The notes: generated by a model from the sequence alone, not told the origin. 64,000 bases of DNA from Ornithinibacillus scapharcae TW25 (GCF_000190475.1 NZ_AEWH01000006.1:1-64000), one strand, 5' to 3'; shown: positions 26,053 to 34,854, counted from the stretch's first letter. Numbers and translations: made by a program.

Positions 26053-26157
26053 TATCAGCGAATTTTTCGTTATATTGGCGTATATTCCCTTATATCAGCG
26101 GATTTCTGAAAATATTAGCGATTTCCTGCATATATCAGCGTATCCACTAATATCAGC
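26053..26157. repeat. 20-bp-period array of TATCAGCG
   Basis: Five copies of TATCAGCG or a one- or two-base variant (TATTGGCG, TATTAGCG) begin at 26053, 26073, 26093, 26113 and 26133, exactly 20 bp apart with unrelated 12-nt gaps. A sixth partial copy begins at 26151. The stretch 25964-26298 has no gene. Confidence 0.8.
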
Positions 26158-26298
26158 TCCCCTCTACTCACCACCCACAATTTATTTCTAAACCCGAAAT
26201 ATATCCTTGGAACTAAACCTGTTTATCCTTTATAATAAGATATCATTATATTTTATTTAAAAAAGACTCATAATTTCGACAACGGGGGTTTACTGTTC

Positions 26299-28029
26299 GT
26301 GAAAACTGTTTTTTCTTTTATGAAACCATATAAATTAGGGGCCATTATTGCCTTCTTACTCATGCTGGTTGAGCTAGCTGTTGAGCTCCTTCTCCCATTT
26401 TTCCTTGGAAAAATGATTGATGATGGTGTACAGAATGGCGATTTAAACAATATCGTCATGTGGGGAAGTATTATGATTGGGTTAGCATTCTTATCCTTTA
26501 TATCCGGAATTATTAATTCCTTTTATGCCTCCCATGTGAGCTGGGGCTTTGCTCATGACATTCGTGAACGATTATTCCGTAAGATCCAGGAATTCTCGTT
26601 TGCAAACTTAAATCGATTCCCAGCATCTCGTTTGATGACATTATTTACAAATGATGTTCGTCAAATACAAAATACAATCTTTATGGGACTTAGAATTATG
26701 ATGAAGGCACCGTTAATTGCATTAGGCGGTGTTATCATGGCATTTGTCGTGAATCCGCGTCTAGCCATCATCTTCTTGATTACGGTTCCATTATTAATTG
26801 GTTTTCTTTTATGGGTACTTAAAAAGGCCTCTAATATGTTTGATCGTGTTCAAAAAAGCATTGACAATGTGAATCGTGTAATGCAAGAGAACCTTGCAGG
26901 TATGCGACTAATTAAGGCATTCTTCCGACGTGACTTTGAGGGAGAACGTTTCACAGATGCGAATACCAATCTTCGAGATAATACAAGATTTACATTCCGG
27001 TTTATCGAGGCATCCATGCCAATCCTTTTATTCGTAATGAACTTAAGTATTATCGCAATCCTATGGTTTGGTAATTCACAAGTTATAGCTGGGACGACAG
27101 AGGTTGGCGATATTGTTGCGATTGTAAACTATGCGATGCGTGTAGCAATGGCTATTTCGATGTTTTCCTTTATTATCATGGCGGTATCTCGCACAAAGGC
27201 TTCTGCGGAACGTATTAGTGAAGTACTTGTGGAAGAGATTGACTTACTAGATTCCGAGGATGCCGATAGTGAACAACTTGTTATACAAGGCAAAGTAGAA
27301 TTTAAGAATGTTAGTTTCTACTACCCTACTGCGAAGGAACCTGTTTTACAGAATCTAACCTTTACCGTTAATCCTGGAGAGAAGCTCGCTATCATCGGGG
27401 CAACTGGGGCTGGGAAAACTTCTTTATTCCAGCTAATTCCAAGACTATATGATGTTACAGATGGAGAAATATTAATGGATGATAAACCTATTACTTCCTA
27501 TAAATTAGAAACATTACGAAAAGCGATAGGTTATGTACCACAAAGCCCGTTACTATTTAGTGGACCAATTGTAGAAAATATTTCATGGGGTAAAGAACAT
27601 GCTACGGAAGAAGAAATAATCCAAGCAGCAAAAAACGCTCAAATACATGACACTATTATGGACTTACCTTATCAATACCAAACCCATGTTGGTCAAAAAG
27701 GTGTCAATTTATCTGGTGGTCAAAAACAACGTATTTCAATCGCTAGGGCGTTAATCCGCAAACCAAAAATTCTTATGCTGGATGACAGTACTAGTGCACT
27801 CGATTTGGCCACAGAAGCAAGATTACTAGATGCGATTCAGGATGATCTGAACACGTTATTAATTATCACGCAAAAGGTTTCTACCGCAATGAATGCAGAC
27901 CGAATTTTATTACTAGATGAAGGAAAAATCTTAACGATTGGTACACATGAGGAATTATTACAGCAATCTAATCTGTACCAAAAGATTGTGGAATCACAAT
28001 TTGGAAAGGAGTATCTCAATGTCCATTAA
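26299..28029 (+). CDS. ABC exporter half-transporter, degenerate ATP site
   Basis: 576 residues: a six-span membrane domain (to about 310) and an ATPase domain. Walker A is GATGAGKT, the signature is LSGGQKQR, but Walker B reads LMLDDS, with Asp where the catalytic Glu should be. The H-loop His is replaced by Gln (IITQK). This is the degenerate half of a heterodimeric exporter of the BmrC/TM287 type. The partner gene overlaps its stop by 11 nt. GTG start after GGGGG. Such pairs export drugs or lipid-like compounds; the substrate is not readable. Confidence 0.9.
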   Translation: MKTVFSFMKPYKLGAIIAFLLMLVELAVELLLPFFLGKMIDDGVQNGDLNNIVMWGSIMIGLAFLSFISGIINSFYASHVSWGFAHDIRERLFRKIQEFSFANLNRFPASRLMTLFTNDVRQIQNTIFMGLRIMMKAPLIALGGVIMAFVVNPRLAIIFLITVPLLIGFLLWVLKKASNMFDRVQKSIDNVNRVMQENLAGMRLIKAFFRRDFEGERFTDANTNLRDNTRFTFRFIEASMPILLFVMNLSIIAILWFGNSQVIAGTTEVGDIVAIVNYAMRVAMAISMFSFIIMAVSRTKASAERISEVLVEEIDLLDSEDADSEQLVIQGKVEFKNVSFYYPTAKEPVLQNLTFTVNPGEKLAIIGATGAGKTSLFQLIPRLYDVTDGEILMDDKPITSYKLETLRKAIGYVPQSPLLFSGPIVENISWGKEHATEEEIIQAAKNAQIHDTIMDLPYQYQTHVGQKGVNLSGGQKQRISIARALIRKPKILMLDDSTSALDLATEARLLDAIQDDLNTLLIITQKVSTAMNADRILLLDEGKILTIGTHEELLQQSNLYQKIVESQFGKEYLNVH

Positions 28030-29851
28030 ACAGCAGCTAAAAGATCCTTTTCAATATGAAAAAATACCGCTTGAAAGTATCTCGGAAGAACAAACCAAAA
28101 AACGTGCAAAAGATACTTATGGAACCGTAAAACGAATTTGGTCCTATCTTGCACGGGAAAAAGCAAGACTTTGGTTAGTGGTTTTCATGGTATTAATTAG
28201 CTCTGCGATGAGCCTTTTAGGACCGTTTATGGTTGGTAGAGCAATCGATCGATTTATTGTAGATAAGGAATTATCTGGAATTGGAGTATTAATTATCGGA
28301 CTGATAGTTGTTTATATTTTCCATTCTGTCTCTATTTTCTTGCAAAGTTACTGGATGATTGGAATTGCACAAAACACCGTTTACGACCTACGTTCAGAGC
28401 TTTTTCATAAGTTTCATCGATTACCTATTGCCTACTTTGATAAGAGACAGCATGGGGAGTTAATGAGTCGTATTACAAATGATATTGATAACGTAAATAA
28501 CACCTTAAATCAATCTGTTATTCAAGTGTTTTCAAGTATACTAACATTAATTGGAACTGTTGGCGTAATGCTTTACTTAAGCCCGTTATTAACACTTGTT
28601 ACCATGTCCATCATTCCTGTCATGTTTATTGCCACTAAATGGATTACCAAGCGAACAGGCCCATTATATAAACTCCAACAAAAACGACTTGGTGAATTAA
28701 ATGGTTATGTAGAGGAAACGATAGCAGGACAACATGTTGTTAAAACATATTCCCAAGAGGAACTTGTTATTAGTGAATTTGAGATGAAAAATAAAGACTT
28801 AAATCATTCTGGATTCTGGGCTTTAACACTTGCTGGATTCATTCCGAAAGTGATGAATATGTTGAATTTCCTAAGCTTCGGAATGATTGCTCTTGTAGGT
28901 GGTATATTAGCCATTAACACTACATTAGTTACGGTTGGTGTCATTGTTATTTTCACAGAGTATGCTCGACAGTTTACTCGTCCGTTAAACGAACTATCGA
29001 ACCAGTTTAACTTATTGCTATCGGCTGTAGCTGGTGCAGAACGGGTATTTAATGTAATTGATGAAGCAGAAGAAGAGTTAGATGAAGAACTTGCAATTGA
29101 ACTTCACGAAACGAAAGGACATTTTAAATTTGAAAATGTTACTTTTGGTTATGAGGATGATGTAATTCTCGATAATATCAGCTTTGAAGCAAAACCAGGT
29201 CAATCTGTAGCTTTTGTTGGTCATACAGGTGCTGGTAAAACAACGATTATTAATTTAATTTCTCGTTTCTATAATTATGATGGCGGTAGTATTACGCTTG
29301 ATGGCATTAATTTAAAGGAGATAAAGCGCTCTAGCCTACGGGCGCATATGGCATTTGTGTTGCAGGATTCATTTTTATTCCATAACACGATTAGAGAAAA
29401 CATTCGTTATGGAAGACTAAATGCGACAGACGATGAAGTTATAGAGGCAGCGAAGAAGGCAAATGCCCATGAATTTATTGAACAATTACCCGATGGTTAT
29501 GACACGATACTCGATCAGGACGGCAGCGGTATTAGTCAAGGGCAAAAGCAATTACTTACAATTGCCAGAGCATTTATTGCTGAACCTACTATTTTAATCC
29601 TTGATGAAGCAACAAGTAATATTGATACAATAACCGAATTAAAAATCCAAGAAGCATTAAAACAGCTTATGGAGGGGCGTACTAGCTTTATCATTGCTCA
29701 CCGGTTAAACACGATTCAAGAAGCTGATCAAATTGTAATGCTAGAGCACGGGCATATACTGGAAAAAGGAAATCATGAAGAGCTACTCGATTTAGAACGA
29801 AATTATTATAATCTATACAAAGGCCAACTAAAAGAAGTGGTCGGTAGTTAA
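28019..29851 (+). CDS. ABC exporter half-transporter, catalytic ATP site
   Basis: 610 residues from the ATG at 28019, 8 nt past AAAGGAG inside the preceding gene. An N-terminal cytoplasmic extension of about 45 residues comes before the six-span domain. Walker A is GHTGAGKT, Walker B ends LILDEATS with the catalytic Glu, and the H-loop reads IIAHRLNT. The signature is altered to ISQGQ. Combined with the partner's canonical LSGGQ this gives one competent and one degenerate site, as in BmrCD. It resembles the YfiC/YheH group. Confidence 0.9.
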   Translation: MSIKQQLKDPFQYEKIPLESISEEQTKKRAKDTYGTVKRIWSYLAREKARLWLVVFMVLISSAMSLLGPFMVGRAIDRFIVDKELSGIGVLIIGLIVVYIFHSVSIFLQSYWMIGIAQNTVYDLRSELFHKFHRLPIAYFDKRQHGELMSRITNDIDNVNNTLNQSVIQVFSSILTLIGTVGVMLYLSPLLTLVTMSIIPVMFIATKWITKRTGPLYKLQQKRLGELNGYVEETIAGQHVVKTYSQEELVISEFEMKNKDLNHSGFWALTLAGFIPKVMNMLNFLSFGMIALVGGILAINTTLVTVGVIVIFTEYARQFTRPLNELSNQFNLLLSAVAGAERVFNVIDEAEEELDEELAIELHETKGHFKFENVTFGYEDDVILDNISFEAKPGQSVAFVGHTGAGKTTIINLISRFYNYDGGSITLDGINLKEIKRSSLRAHMAFVLQDSFLFHNTIRENIRYGRLNATDDEVIEAAKKANAHEFIEQLPDGYDTILDQDGSGISQGQKQLLTIARAFIAEPTILILDEATSNIDTITELKIQEALKQLMEGRTSFIIAHRLNTIQEADQIVMLEHGHILEKGNHEELLDLERNYYNLYKGQLKEVVGS

Positions 29852-29914
29852 GATTACAACCGCATCGATTCATGGTAAACTATATTCAGGTATATAGCTT
29901 ATGGGGTGAGAATA

Positions 29915-30646
29915 TTGGTTAGAAAAGGAAAAATGATTGAACGAGAAATAACGAGTCGTTATCTTGGAGAGAGCATGACATTAAAAATTTATCAGCCAGA
30001 GTCTTTTTCTCCACTATATAAATATCACATCTGTATCATGCAAGACGGTAATGATTATTACCAGATGGGTCGGGTTGCAACATTTAGTGATAAACTACAT
30101 GAAGATGCCGAAATTGAAAACACCATATTTATTGGGATTCATTATAAAGATCGATATGACCGATTAAAGAAGTATCATCCATCTGGGGAACAATATGAAG
30201 CATATTCTAAGTTTATCATGAAGGAAGTTGTCCCATTATTAGATGACCTCCTCCCTACTTTTCATATGGGCGGCTCTCGGGCTTTAATGGGGGACTCCTT
30301 AGCTGGAACATTTGCCCTAACAATGGCGATCAAATATCCTAATACATTTGGAAAGGTGATCATCCAGTCACCTTTAGTAGATGATGTAGTATTGGAAGCT
30401 GTTGAAAACGCATCGAACCTTGAAGTACTAGATATTTACCATACGATTGGTACAAACGAGACAAATGTTCAGACAACGAAAGAACCGAATGTTGATTTCT
30501 TAACACCAAACAGAAAACTGAAGGAACTATTAGAACAAAAAGGATTAACCTATCACTATAAGGAAATACCGGATGGTGAACATACGTGGAAGTATTGGCA
30601 ACAGGATATGGAAAATGCACTTCAGAGCATATTTGGTGACGAATAA
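29915..30646 (+). CDS. yjcH: Alpha/beta-hydrolase-fold esterase (YjcH-like)
   Basis: 243 residues from a TTG start with GGGGTG 6 nt upstream; a GTG at 29906 lies inside that site. Esterase-D/Fes-like fold: MQDGNDYY near 37, the nucleophile motif MGDSLAGTFAL (GxSxxG, near 120) and a C-terminal EIPDGEHTWKYW with the probable catalytic His. Esterases of this group hydrolyse S-formylglutathione, siderophore lactones or similar esters. It is followed by yjcG and yjcF homologues, the three genes grouped in B. subtilis. Substrate unknown. Confidence 0.82.
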   Translation: MVRKGKMIEREITSRYLGESMTLKIYQPESFSPLYKYHICIMQDGNDYYQMGRVATFSDKLHEDAEIENTIFIGIHYKDRYDRLKKYHPSGEQYEAYSKFIMKEVVPLLDDLLPTFHMGGSRALMGDSLAGTFALTMAIKYPNTFGKVIIQSPLVDDVVLEAVENASNLEVLDIYHTIGTNETNVQTTKEPNVDFLTPNRKLKELLEQKGLTYHYKEIPDGEHTWKYWQQDMENALQSIFGDE

Positions 30647-30756
30647 CCTTATAATTTGTATGAAATTGAGTAAAAAATCACTTTCCACGTTGGCCACTTT
30701 AGTATATAAATAAAGTTAATTATACTTAGAAAATATAATAATTAGGAGGTTATTGT

Positions 30757-31275
30757 ATGAAATACGGTATCGCAATATTCCCATCTAAGAAGATACAAGA
30801 TGAAGCTAATTCTTATCGTAAACGTTATGACCCACACTATCCGTTAATACCACCCCACATCACGTTAAAAGAAGCGTTTGAAGCAGATGATGAGATGATC
30901 GATGAATTAATTCCTGAATTAAAACGGGTTGCTAACGAAACACACCCTTTTCATATTCGTATCAATAAAGTAAGCTCCTTTGTTCCAGTAACGAATACCA
31001 TCTATTTGAAGGTAGAACCGGAAGAAAAGCTTGACGAGCTATATGAGAAATTGCACACAGGAAAGTTTCCACAAAATAAAAAGTTCGCCTTCGTACCGCA
31101 TATTACAATCGGACAGAAATTGCTAGATGATGAGTATTCTGATATTTTTGGTCGTATGAAAATGCGCGACTTCCAATTTGAGGATAAAGTAGATCGCTTC
31201 CAATTGCTCTACCAATTGGATAATGGGTCGTGGACAGTATATGAATCTTTTGTATTTGGAAAGGAACTTGTATGA
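30757..31275 (+). CDS. yjcG: 2H phosphoesterase family protein (YjcG)
   Basis: 172 residues after TTAGGAGG. Two HxTx motifs, PPHITLKEAF (near 33) and VPHITIGQKL (near 115), place it in the 2H phosphoesterase (LigT-like) superfamily. Relatives open 2',3'-cyclic phosphates or act in RNA processing. For YjcG the physiological substrate is not known to me. Its stop overlaps the start of the acetyltransferase gene (ATGA), so they are coupled. Confidence 0.88.
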   Translation: MKYGIAIFPSKKIQDEANSYRKRYDPHYPLIPPHITLKEAFEADDEMIDELIPELKRVANETHPFHIRINKVSSFVPVTNTIYLKVEPEEKLDELYEKLHTGKFPQNKKFAFVPHITIGQKLLDDEYSDIFGRMKMRDFQFEDKVDRFQLLYQLDNGSWTVYESFVFGKELV

Positions 31276-31697
31276 AATTAAAGATTGTAGAAACAGAACA
31301 AGAAAAAGAACATGCTTTTTTCGTTAGAACAGAGGTTTTTGTTAACGAACAAAAAGTACCGGTAGAAGAAGAAATAGATGAATTTGATGATACAGCTATC
31401 CATTTTCTTGGATATGAACAAGAACAGCCTGTTGTTGCTAGTCGCCTACGTTTCGCAGATGGGTATGGAAAATTAGAACGAATTTGTGTATTAAAAAACT
31501 TCCGAGGGAAGTCATTTGGGAAGGACATTATTCAAGCTATGGAAAAAGTCATACTGGAAAAAGGCTATACGAAAGCAAAATTAAATGCACAAACACACGC
31601 TGAGGAATTTTATAAGAAATTAGGATATCAGACGGTTTCAGGTGAATTTTTAGATGCTGGTATACCACACGTTACCATGATTAAAGAGTTTTCTTAA
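31272..31697 (+). CDS. yjcF: GNAT acetyltransferase (YjcF)
   Basis: 141 residues, coupled to yjcG through ATGA. The acetyl-CoA loop is RICVLKNFRGKSFGKDII (near 78-95), with the RGxxxG pattern, followed by the LNAQTHAEEFYKKLGY strand-helix typical of ElaA/YjcF-type GNATs. It would N-acetylate a small molecule or protein. Same gene order as B. subtilis yjcH/G/F (in that species transcribed together). Followed by a terminator. Confidence 0.88.
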   Translation: MKLKIVETEQEKEHAFFVRTEVFVNEQKVPVEEEIDEFDDTAIHFLGYEQEQPVVASRLRFADGYGKLERICVLKNFRGKSFGKDIIQAMEKVILEKGYTKAKLNAQTHAEEFYKKLGYQTVSGEFLDAGIPHVTMIKEFS

Positions 31698-31725
31698 AAC
31701 AGCTCGTTTTTAAACGAGCTGTTTT
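31696..31725 (+). terminator. Terminator after yjcF
   Basis: Stem aaaacagctcg / cgagctgtttt with a T-rich loop and T run, overlapping the stop codon. Confidence 0.85.
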
Positions 31726-31804
31726 TTATTCCATAAAATCCTCTCTTCCATACATTTTATTAATAAATTCGGTAACTCTATAATTGGAAAGGGGTTTTTT
31801 GTAT

Positions 31805-32506
31805 ATGCTTTCTTATCCTCAAATGCTATGGGATACTTTATTTGGCTTTTTAGCACTATACCTATTAACTAAACTACTTGGAAAAACCCAAATTTCACAA
31901 TTAACTGCGTTTGATTTTATATCAGCCATTATCTTAGGTGAACTAGTTGGAAATGCCATGTTTGATGATAAGGCAAGCATTCTAGAGATGGGGTTTGTTC
32001 TCTTTCTATGGGGTGGTCTGTTGTACTCGATTGAGATAGTGACACAAAAATTTAAAGGCACACGTGCTTTGTTTGAAGGTCAGCCTGAAATCGTGATTCG
32101 GAGAGGAAAATTAATACGAGATGTCATGAAAAAGAACAAATTGGATGTAAATCAACTTCAACACTTATTACGAGAAAAAGATGTATTCTCTGTTCGCGAA
32201 GTGGAGTATGCCATATTAGAAACAAATGGTGCCATTTCTGTTCTAAAGAAATCGGATTACCAAACTCCTACCCGTAAAGATATGAAGCTAGCTCCTCAAC
32301 CCGCAAACCTCTCTGTTACCCTCATTAATGATGGTGAAATTATTTATGATAATCTAGAGGAAAAAAATCTCTCCGAGGAATGGTTACTTGAGCAGTTAAA
32401 GGAACATGGCTATGACAATGTGAAAGATGTATTTTACGCAGAATATTTGAAAGATGAGGAAATGCTTGTCTTACCGTTCGTTAATCGAGGAAAACCCAAA
32501 AAATAA
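31805..32506 (+). CDS. DUF421 (YetF-type) membrane protein
   Basis: 233 residues from the ATG at 31805; the preceding in-frame TTG lies inside the GAAAGGGG site. Three membrane spans lie in the first 75 residues (with TAFDFISAIILGELVGNAMFD between), then a soluble domain with the YetF pattern RGKLIRDVMKKNKLDVNQLQHLLREKDVFSVREVEYAILETNG (about 94-140). Members occur in many copies in spore formers; some influence spore germination or envelope functions, but no activity is settled. Monocistronic. Confidence 0.85.
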   Translation: MLSYPQMLWDTLFGFLALYLLTKLLGKTQISQLTAFDFISAIILGELVGNAMFDDKASILEMGFVLFLWGGLLYSIEIVTQKFKGTRALFEGQPEIVIRRGKLIRDVMKKNKLDVNQLQHLLREKDVFSVREVEYAILETNGAISVLKKSDYQTPTRKDMKLAPQPANLSVTLINDGEIIYDNLEEKNLSEEWLLEQLKEHGYDNVKDVFYAEYLKDEEMLVLPFVNRGKPKK

Positions 32507-32516
32507 GTGTATAAAA

Positions 32517-32541
32517 AACTGCCTAATATATTTAGGCAGTT
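32517..32541. terminator. Bidirectional terminator after the DUF421 gene
   Basis: 10-bp perfect stem (aactgcctaa / ttaggcagtt), loop tatat, between convergent genes. Confidence 0.75.
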
Positions 32542-32803
32542 AAACTCGCTTATTAATGAAATTACCTAGCCCTTCAAGCTCTTTTATTAGGTCATCCATA
32601 TCGATTTTAGGTGCTTCTTCTTGTGTATGCAAAGCTACCATACCCATGTTCCGCTGTTCTTCTTCTTGTTGAAGTTCTTCATATTGCGACTGCAAGATTG
32701 ACTTATATGGTCTTTCTACAGAAGATATATTCCGTTTTCTTGTTACCATTCTTCTTTGATAATCCGAATACTCATGTTGTTGAATCGGTAGTATATATCC
32801 CAT
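32540..32803 (-). CDS. Small charged protein, 87 residues
   Basis: ATG after GGGGGTAAGG. N-terminal MGYILPIQQHEYSDYQRRM, then a long polar helix rich in Gln and Glu (YEELQQEEEQRN) and a C-terminal DDLIKELEGLGNFINKRV amphipathic helix. Similar short proteins beginning MG.ILPI occur in bacilli without assigned function. It lies two small genes away from a spore coat cluster on the same strand. No membrane segment. Not recognised further. Confidence 0.55.
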   Translation of the reverse strand: MGYILPIQQHEYSDYQRRMVTRKRNISSVERPYKSILQSQYEELQQEEEQRNMGMVALHTQEEAPKIDMDDLIKELEGLGNFINKRV

Positions 32804-32875
32804 AACCTTACCCCCTCAACTTTTCTATATTATACGGGATTTAGCAATGCTTTATGTGGGTCATACAAAATAAAA

Positions 32876-33073
32876 TTAACCCTCCATCCTCTTCTCCAAT
32901 TCTTTTATCCATTTCTCAATATCGTGTATTGTCTTAAGATAACGTGTATTCCACTCCTCCATATCCTTTTCAAATTCAGCCATTTTTTTACCCGGTTGTT
33001 GAAACCATTTTTCATTTTTTTCCAAATGTTTCGCAATTACCCCTAAATTCTCAATCAATCTGTCTATATCCAA
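32876..33073 (-). CDS. Small coiled protein, 65 residues
   Basis: TTG start with AAGGAGG 8 nt upstream. Almost entirely helical and charged: two amphipathic helices rich in Glu, Lys and Trp (EKNEKWFQQPGKKMAEFEKDMEEW, then IHDIEKWIKELEKRMEG), likely a helical hairpin or coiled coil. Four Trp in 65 residues is unusual. No family recognised. Same strand as the neighbouring small genes, but a terminator separates it from the one upstream. Confidence 0.5.
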   Translation of the reverse strand: MDIDRLIENLGVIAKHLEKNEKWFQQPGKKMAEFEKDMEEWNTRYLKTIHDIEKWIKELEKRMEG

Positions 33074-33125
33074 CCAGATACCTCCTTTTACTAATCTAAT
33101 CTACGATTGCTTACCTATAAAAAAA

Positions 33126-33146
33126 GGCAGCTATTTCAGCTGCTCC
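33126..33146 (-). terminator. Terminator of the small gene upstream
   Basis: Stem gcagct / agctgc (extended by ggag) with a T7 run on the minus strand, 27 nt beyond the stop at 33173. Confidence 0.65.
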
Positions 33147-33172
33147 GTAATGATTGAATGTATAAAACTTAG

Positions 33173-33373
33173 TTAGATCCAAGAAAACGGTCTACGGTCT
33201 CTGTCATCATGTTGCTTCTCTTCGGATTCGTAATGACTAGACTCTAACTCTTCCTCCTGCCTTCTTACCCCTCCAAAAATAGGGTCACGAGGTCTATTCG
33301 GTTCAATATAGATATTATCAGCTTGAATAACTAAATCCTTCACCCGAATAATACGTTTATTATTCTCTGACAT
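33173..33373 (-). CDS. Small protein, 66 residues, possibly spore-associated
   Basis: From the ATG at 33373, 8 nt past GGAGGAG. The N-terminal third is strand-forming (IIRVKDLVIQADNIYIEP), followed by a DPIFGG turn and a highly charged Glu/Asp/Arg/His tail ending RRPFSWI. No membrane span or cysteine. The upstream sequence has CATAGACTA, a good sigma-K -10 box, but no clear -35. Divergent from the cotZ-type gene. A spore coat or maturation role is inferred only from position and that box. Confidence 0.55.
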   Translation of the reverse strand: MSENNKRIIRVKDLVIQADNIYIEPNRPRDPIFGGVRRQEEELESSHYESEEKQHDDRDRRPFSWI

Positions 33374-33524
33374 AAAAGTCACTCCTCCTGTGATATTTGT
33401 CTCATTATAGTCTATGTATTGGATTCTTTTAGGTATAGTCATATGCCCGTTTTTTAAAGAAAATCAAACCCAAATAATGTAAGCTTCTGTTTTTATGACT
33501 ATTTTTTAATTATGTACAGGTGCC

Positions 33525-33554
33525 CACACCTAATGACGTATAACACATATTCTA
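33525..33554 (+). promoter_or_regulatory. Sigma-K-type promoter of the cotZ-like gene
   Basis: CACA (33525-33528), a 17-nt spacer, then CATATTCTA (33546-33554). Both boxes fit the sigma-K consensus mACm-N16/17-CATAnnnTA. It lies about 45 nt before the coat gene start, as expected for late mother-cell expression. Confidence 0.7.
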
Positions 33555-33597
33555 GTAAAGAAAGTAAGTCATTAAGTATTGGAAAGGAGAAATGTTC

Positions 33598-34086
33598 ATG
33601 GGTTGTGGCCATCGTAAAGTAGAAGGTGCAGCAACAGATAACTGTGTTTGTGAGATTCTTCGAGATATCGTAGATGCTCAAAATGATGTTATCGAGAATT
33701 GTTGCGACACTAGTTGTGAGCAATCAATCAACGATTTATTAGGTGAAAGAGATACAGGTAATGGATTGGATACAGTCCCTGTAATTCTATACTGTGCAGG
33801 TGATTGTAAGCCATTCAAAGGGTTTGGAGCTAAACGCGGAAACACGTTAGGTTCTATTGGAGAATTGAAGGCTAGCTTCATCTTCCGTGTTAAGACTGTA
33901 ACAGATGACTGCTGTGCAGTTCTAGAACTATTACGTGATCGTAACGACCCTGTTACTTGCGACCACCTTAAAGATCCTTGTGATCAATTAACAACTGATC
34001 TAGAGAACACAGGAATTTGTATTACTGTAGACCTAGATTGCTTCTGCCACGTTACTTGCTTACCAGCAATTAGTGTGTTTGACTAA
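33598..34086 (+). CDS. cotZ: Spore coat protein of the CotY/CotZ/ExsY family
   Basis: 162 residues from the ATG at 33598 (a first ATG at 33592 is only 2 nt past AAAGGAG). Cys-rich: the N-terminal CVCEILRDIVDAQNDV helix and the DDCCAVLELL and C-terminal CFCHVTCLPA segments mark the CotY/CotZ family. These proteins self-assemble into disulfide-linked hexagonal arrays forming the spore crust or exosporium basal layer. The divergent and convergent neighbours include CotO, another outer-coat protein. Which paralogue it is (CotY or CotZ) cannot be decided, since only one is in the window. Confidence 0.9.
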   Translation: MGCGHRKVEGAATDNCVCEILRDIVDAQNDVIENCCDTSCEQSINDLLGERDTGNGLDTVPVILYCAGDCKPFKGFGAKRGNTLGSIGELKASFIFRVKTVTDDCCAVLELLRDRNDPVTCDHLKDPCDQLTTDLENTGICITVDLDCFCHVTCLPAISVFD

Positions 34087-34095
34087 TTTACTAAC

Positions 34096-34131
34096 AAACA
34101 CCATGGAGAGAGAATTCTTTCCATGGTGTTT
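34096..34131. terminator. Bidirectional terminator between cotZ and cotO
   Basis: 12-bp perfect stem (34096-34107 / 34120-34131) with T run on the plus strand, between convergent coat genes. Confidence 0.85.
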
Positions 34132-34137
34132 TTCCTT

Positions 34138-34713
34138 TCAAAAACCTAGAAGCTGAATATCGGTAATGTCATCAATCTTTATCCTCGTAGATCTTCTCCC
34201 TACTCTCATTATAATCTCGTCTTCTTCCATATTGATGATGACACCTCTATACTTCTTTTCATCCGTTCTTACCTCACTTCGCATTCTAGGTAAATGCTGA
34301 GGGGTGTTGATAAAATACTCAATCTTTTCCGTTGTGGACATATCTTTGAACTTTTTTCGTTCGGTAGCTTTATCTTCTGTCGTTTCTTCGGTTAGTTTTG
34401 TAGTATCGATAGCTTTTGATTCAATAGATTCGTTGTTCCCCTCCACTTCTTGAACAGGAAGAACAGGTCTTCTCTTTTTTGGTTGTTTTGGAAGTGGCTC
34501 TTTTAGTTCTTTCGTGATACTTTGTGCTATTAATTCGGTACTTGGCCTTTTTTTAATGGCTTTGGGTGGAGTTTTTTTTTCTGTTTCTGGAGCTGTTGAA
34601 GTTTGTTTTCTCTGGTTCACATAGGAATGTTGCATTGGTGCATTAGGACTACTAACAGTAGGCTGGTGAATATATAATAGTGGTTCTCTTGCAAACTTCC
34701 TGTTTTTTGCCAT
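34138..34713 (-). CDS. cotO: Spore coat protein CotO
   Basis: 191 residues from the ATG at 34713, 8 nt past AGGGG. The N-terminus (KFAREPLLYIHQPT) and the C-terminal domain (FKDMSTTEKIEYFINTPQHLPRMRSEVRTDEKKYRG, then two short basic strands) match CotO. The middle (about 25-120) is low-complexity, rich in Lys, Pro, Glu and Thr. CotO helps assemble the outer coat and crust. In B. subtilis the gene lies next to cotZ-cotY, as here. Confidence 0.85.
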   Translation of the reverse strand: MAKNRKFAREPLLYIHQPTVSSPNAPMQHSYVNQRKQTSTAPETEKKTPPKAIKKRPSTELIAQSITKELKEPLPKQPKKRRPVLPVQEVEGNNESIESKAIDTTKLTEETTEDKATERKKFKDMSTTEKIEYFINTPQHLPRMRSEVRTDEKKYRGVIINMEEDEIIMRVGRRSTRIKIDDITDIQLLGF

Positions 34714-34746
34714 ACGGATTGCCCCTTTCATATTCATTTTTCAACT

Positions 34747-34775
34747 TATTATATGATTCGGCGAGTTGGATTGTG
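34747..34775 (-). promoter_or_regulatory. Sigma-K-type promoter of cotO
   Basis: On the minus strand: CACA, 16 nt, then CATATAATA. Both boxes fit mACm-N16/17-CATAnnnTA. It sits about 35 nt before the cotO start. Confidence 0.7.
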
Positions 34776-34815
34776 TTAAATGCCTATATTTAGAAGTTAA
34801 ATTAAAATTAAGCAC

Positions 34816-34854
34816 AAAAAGAATGCAGGGGAAGCAAACTCCTGCATTCTTTTT
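34816..34854. terminator. Terminator of mgtE
   Basis: 14-bp perfect stem (34816-34829 / 34841-34854) with A/T runs on both sides, overlapping the mgtE stop. Confidence 0.85.

Noticed and set aside
26053-26157. Possible CRISPR array
   Set aside because: The conserved part is only 8 nt, with 12-nt gaps and no cas genes nearby; it does not have CRISPR repeat or spacer dimensions.
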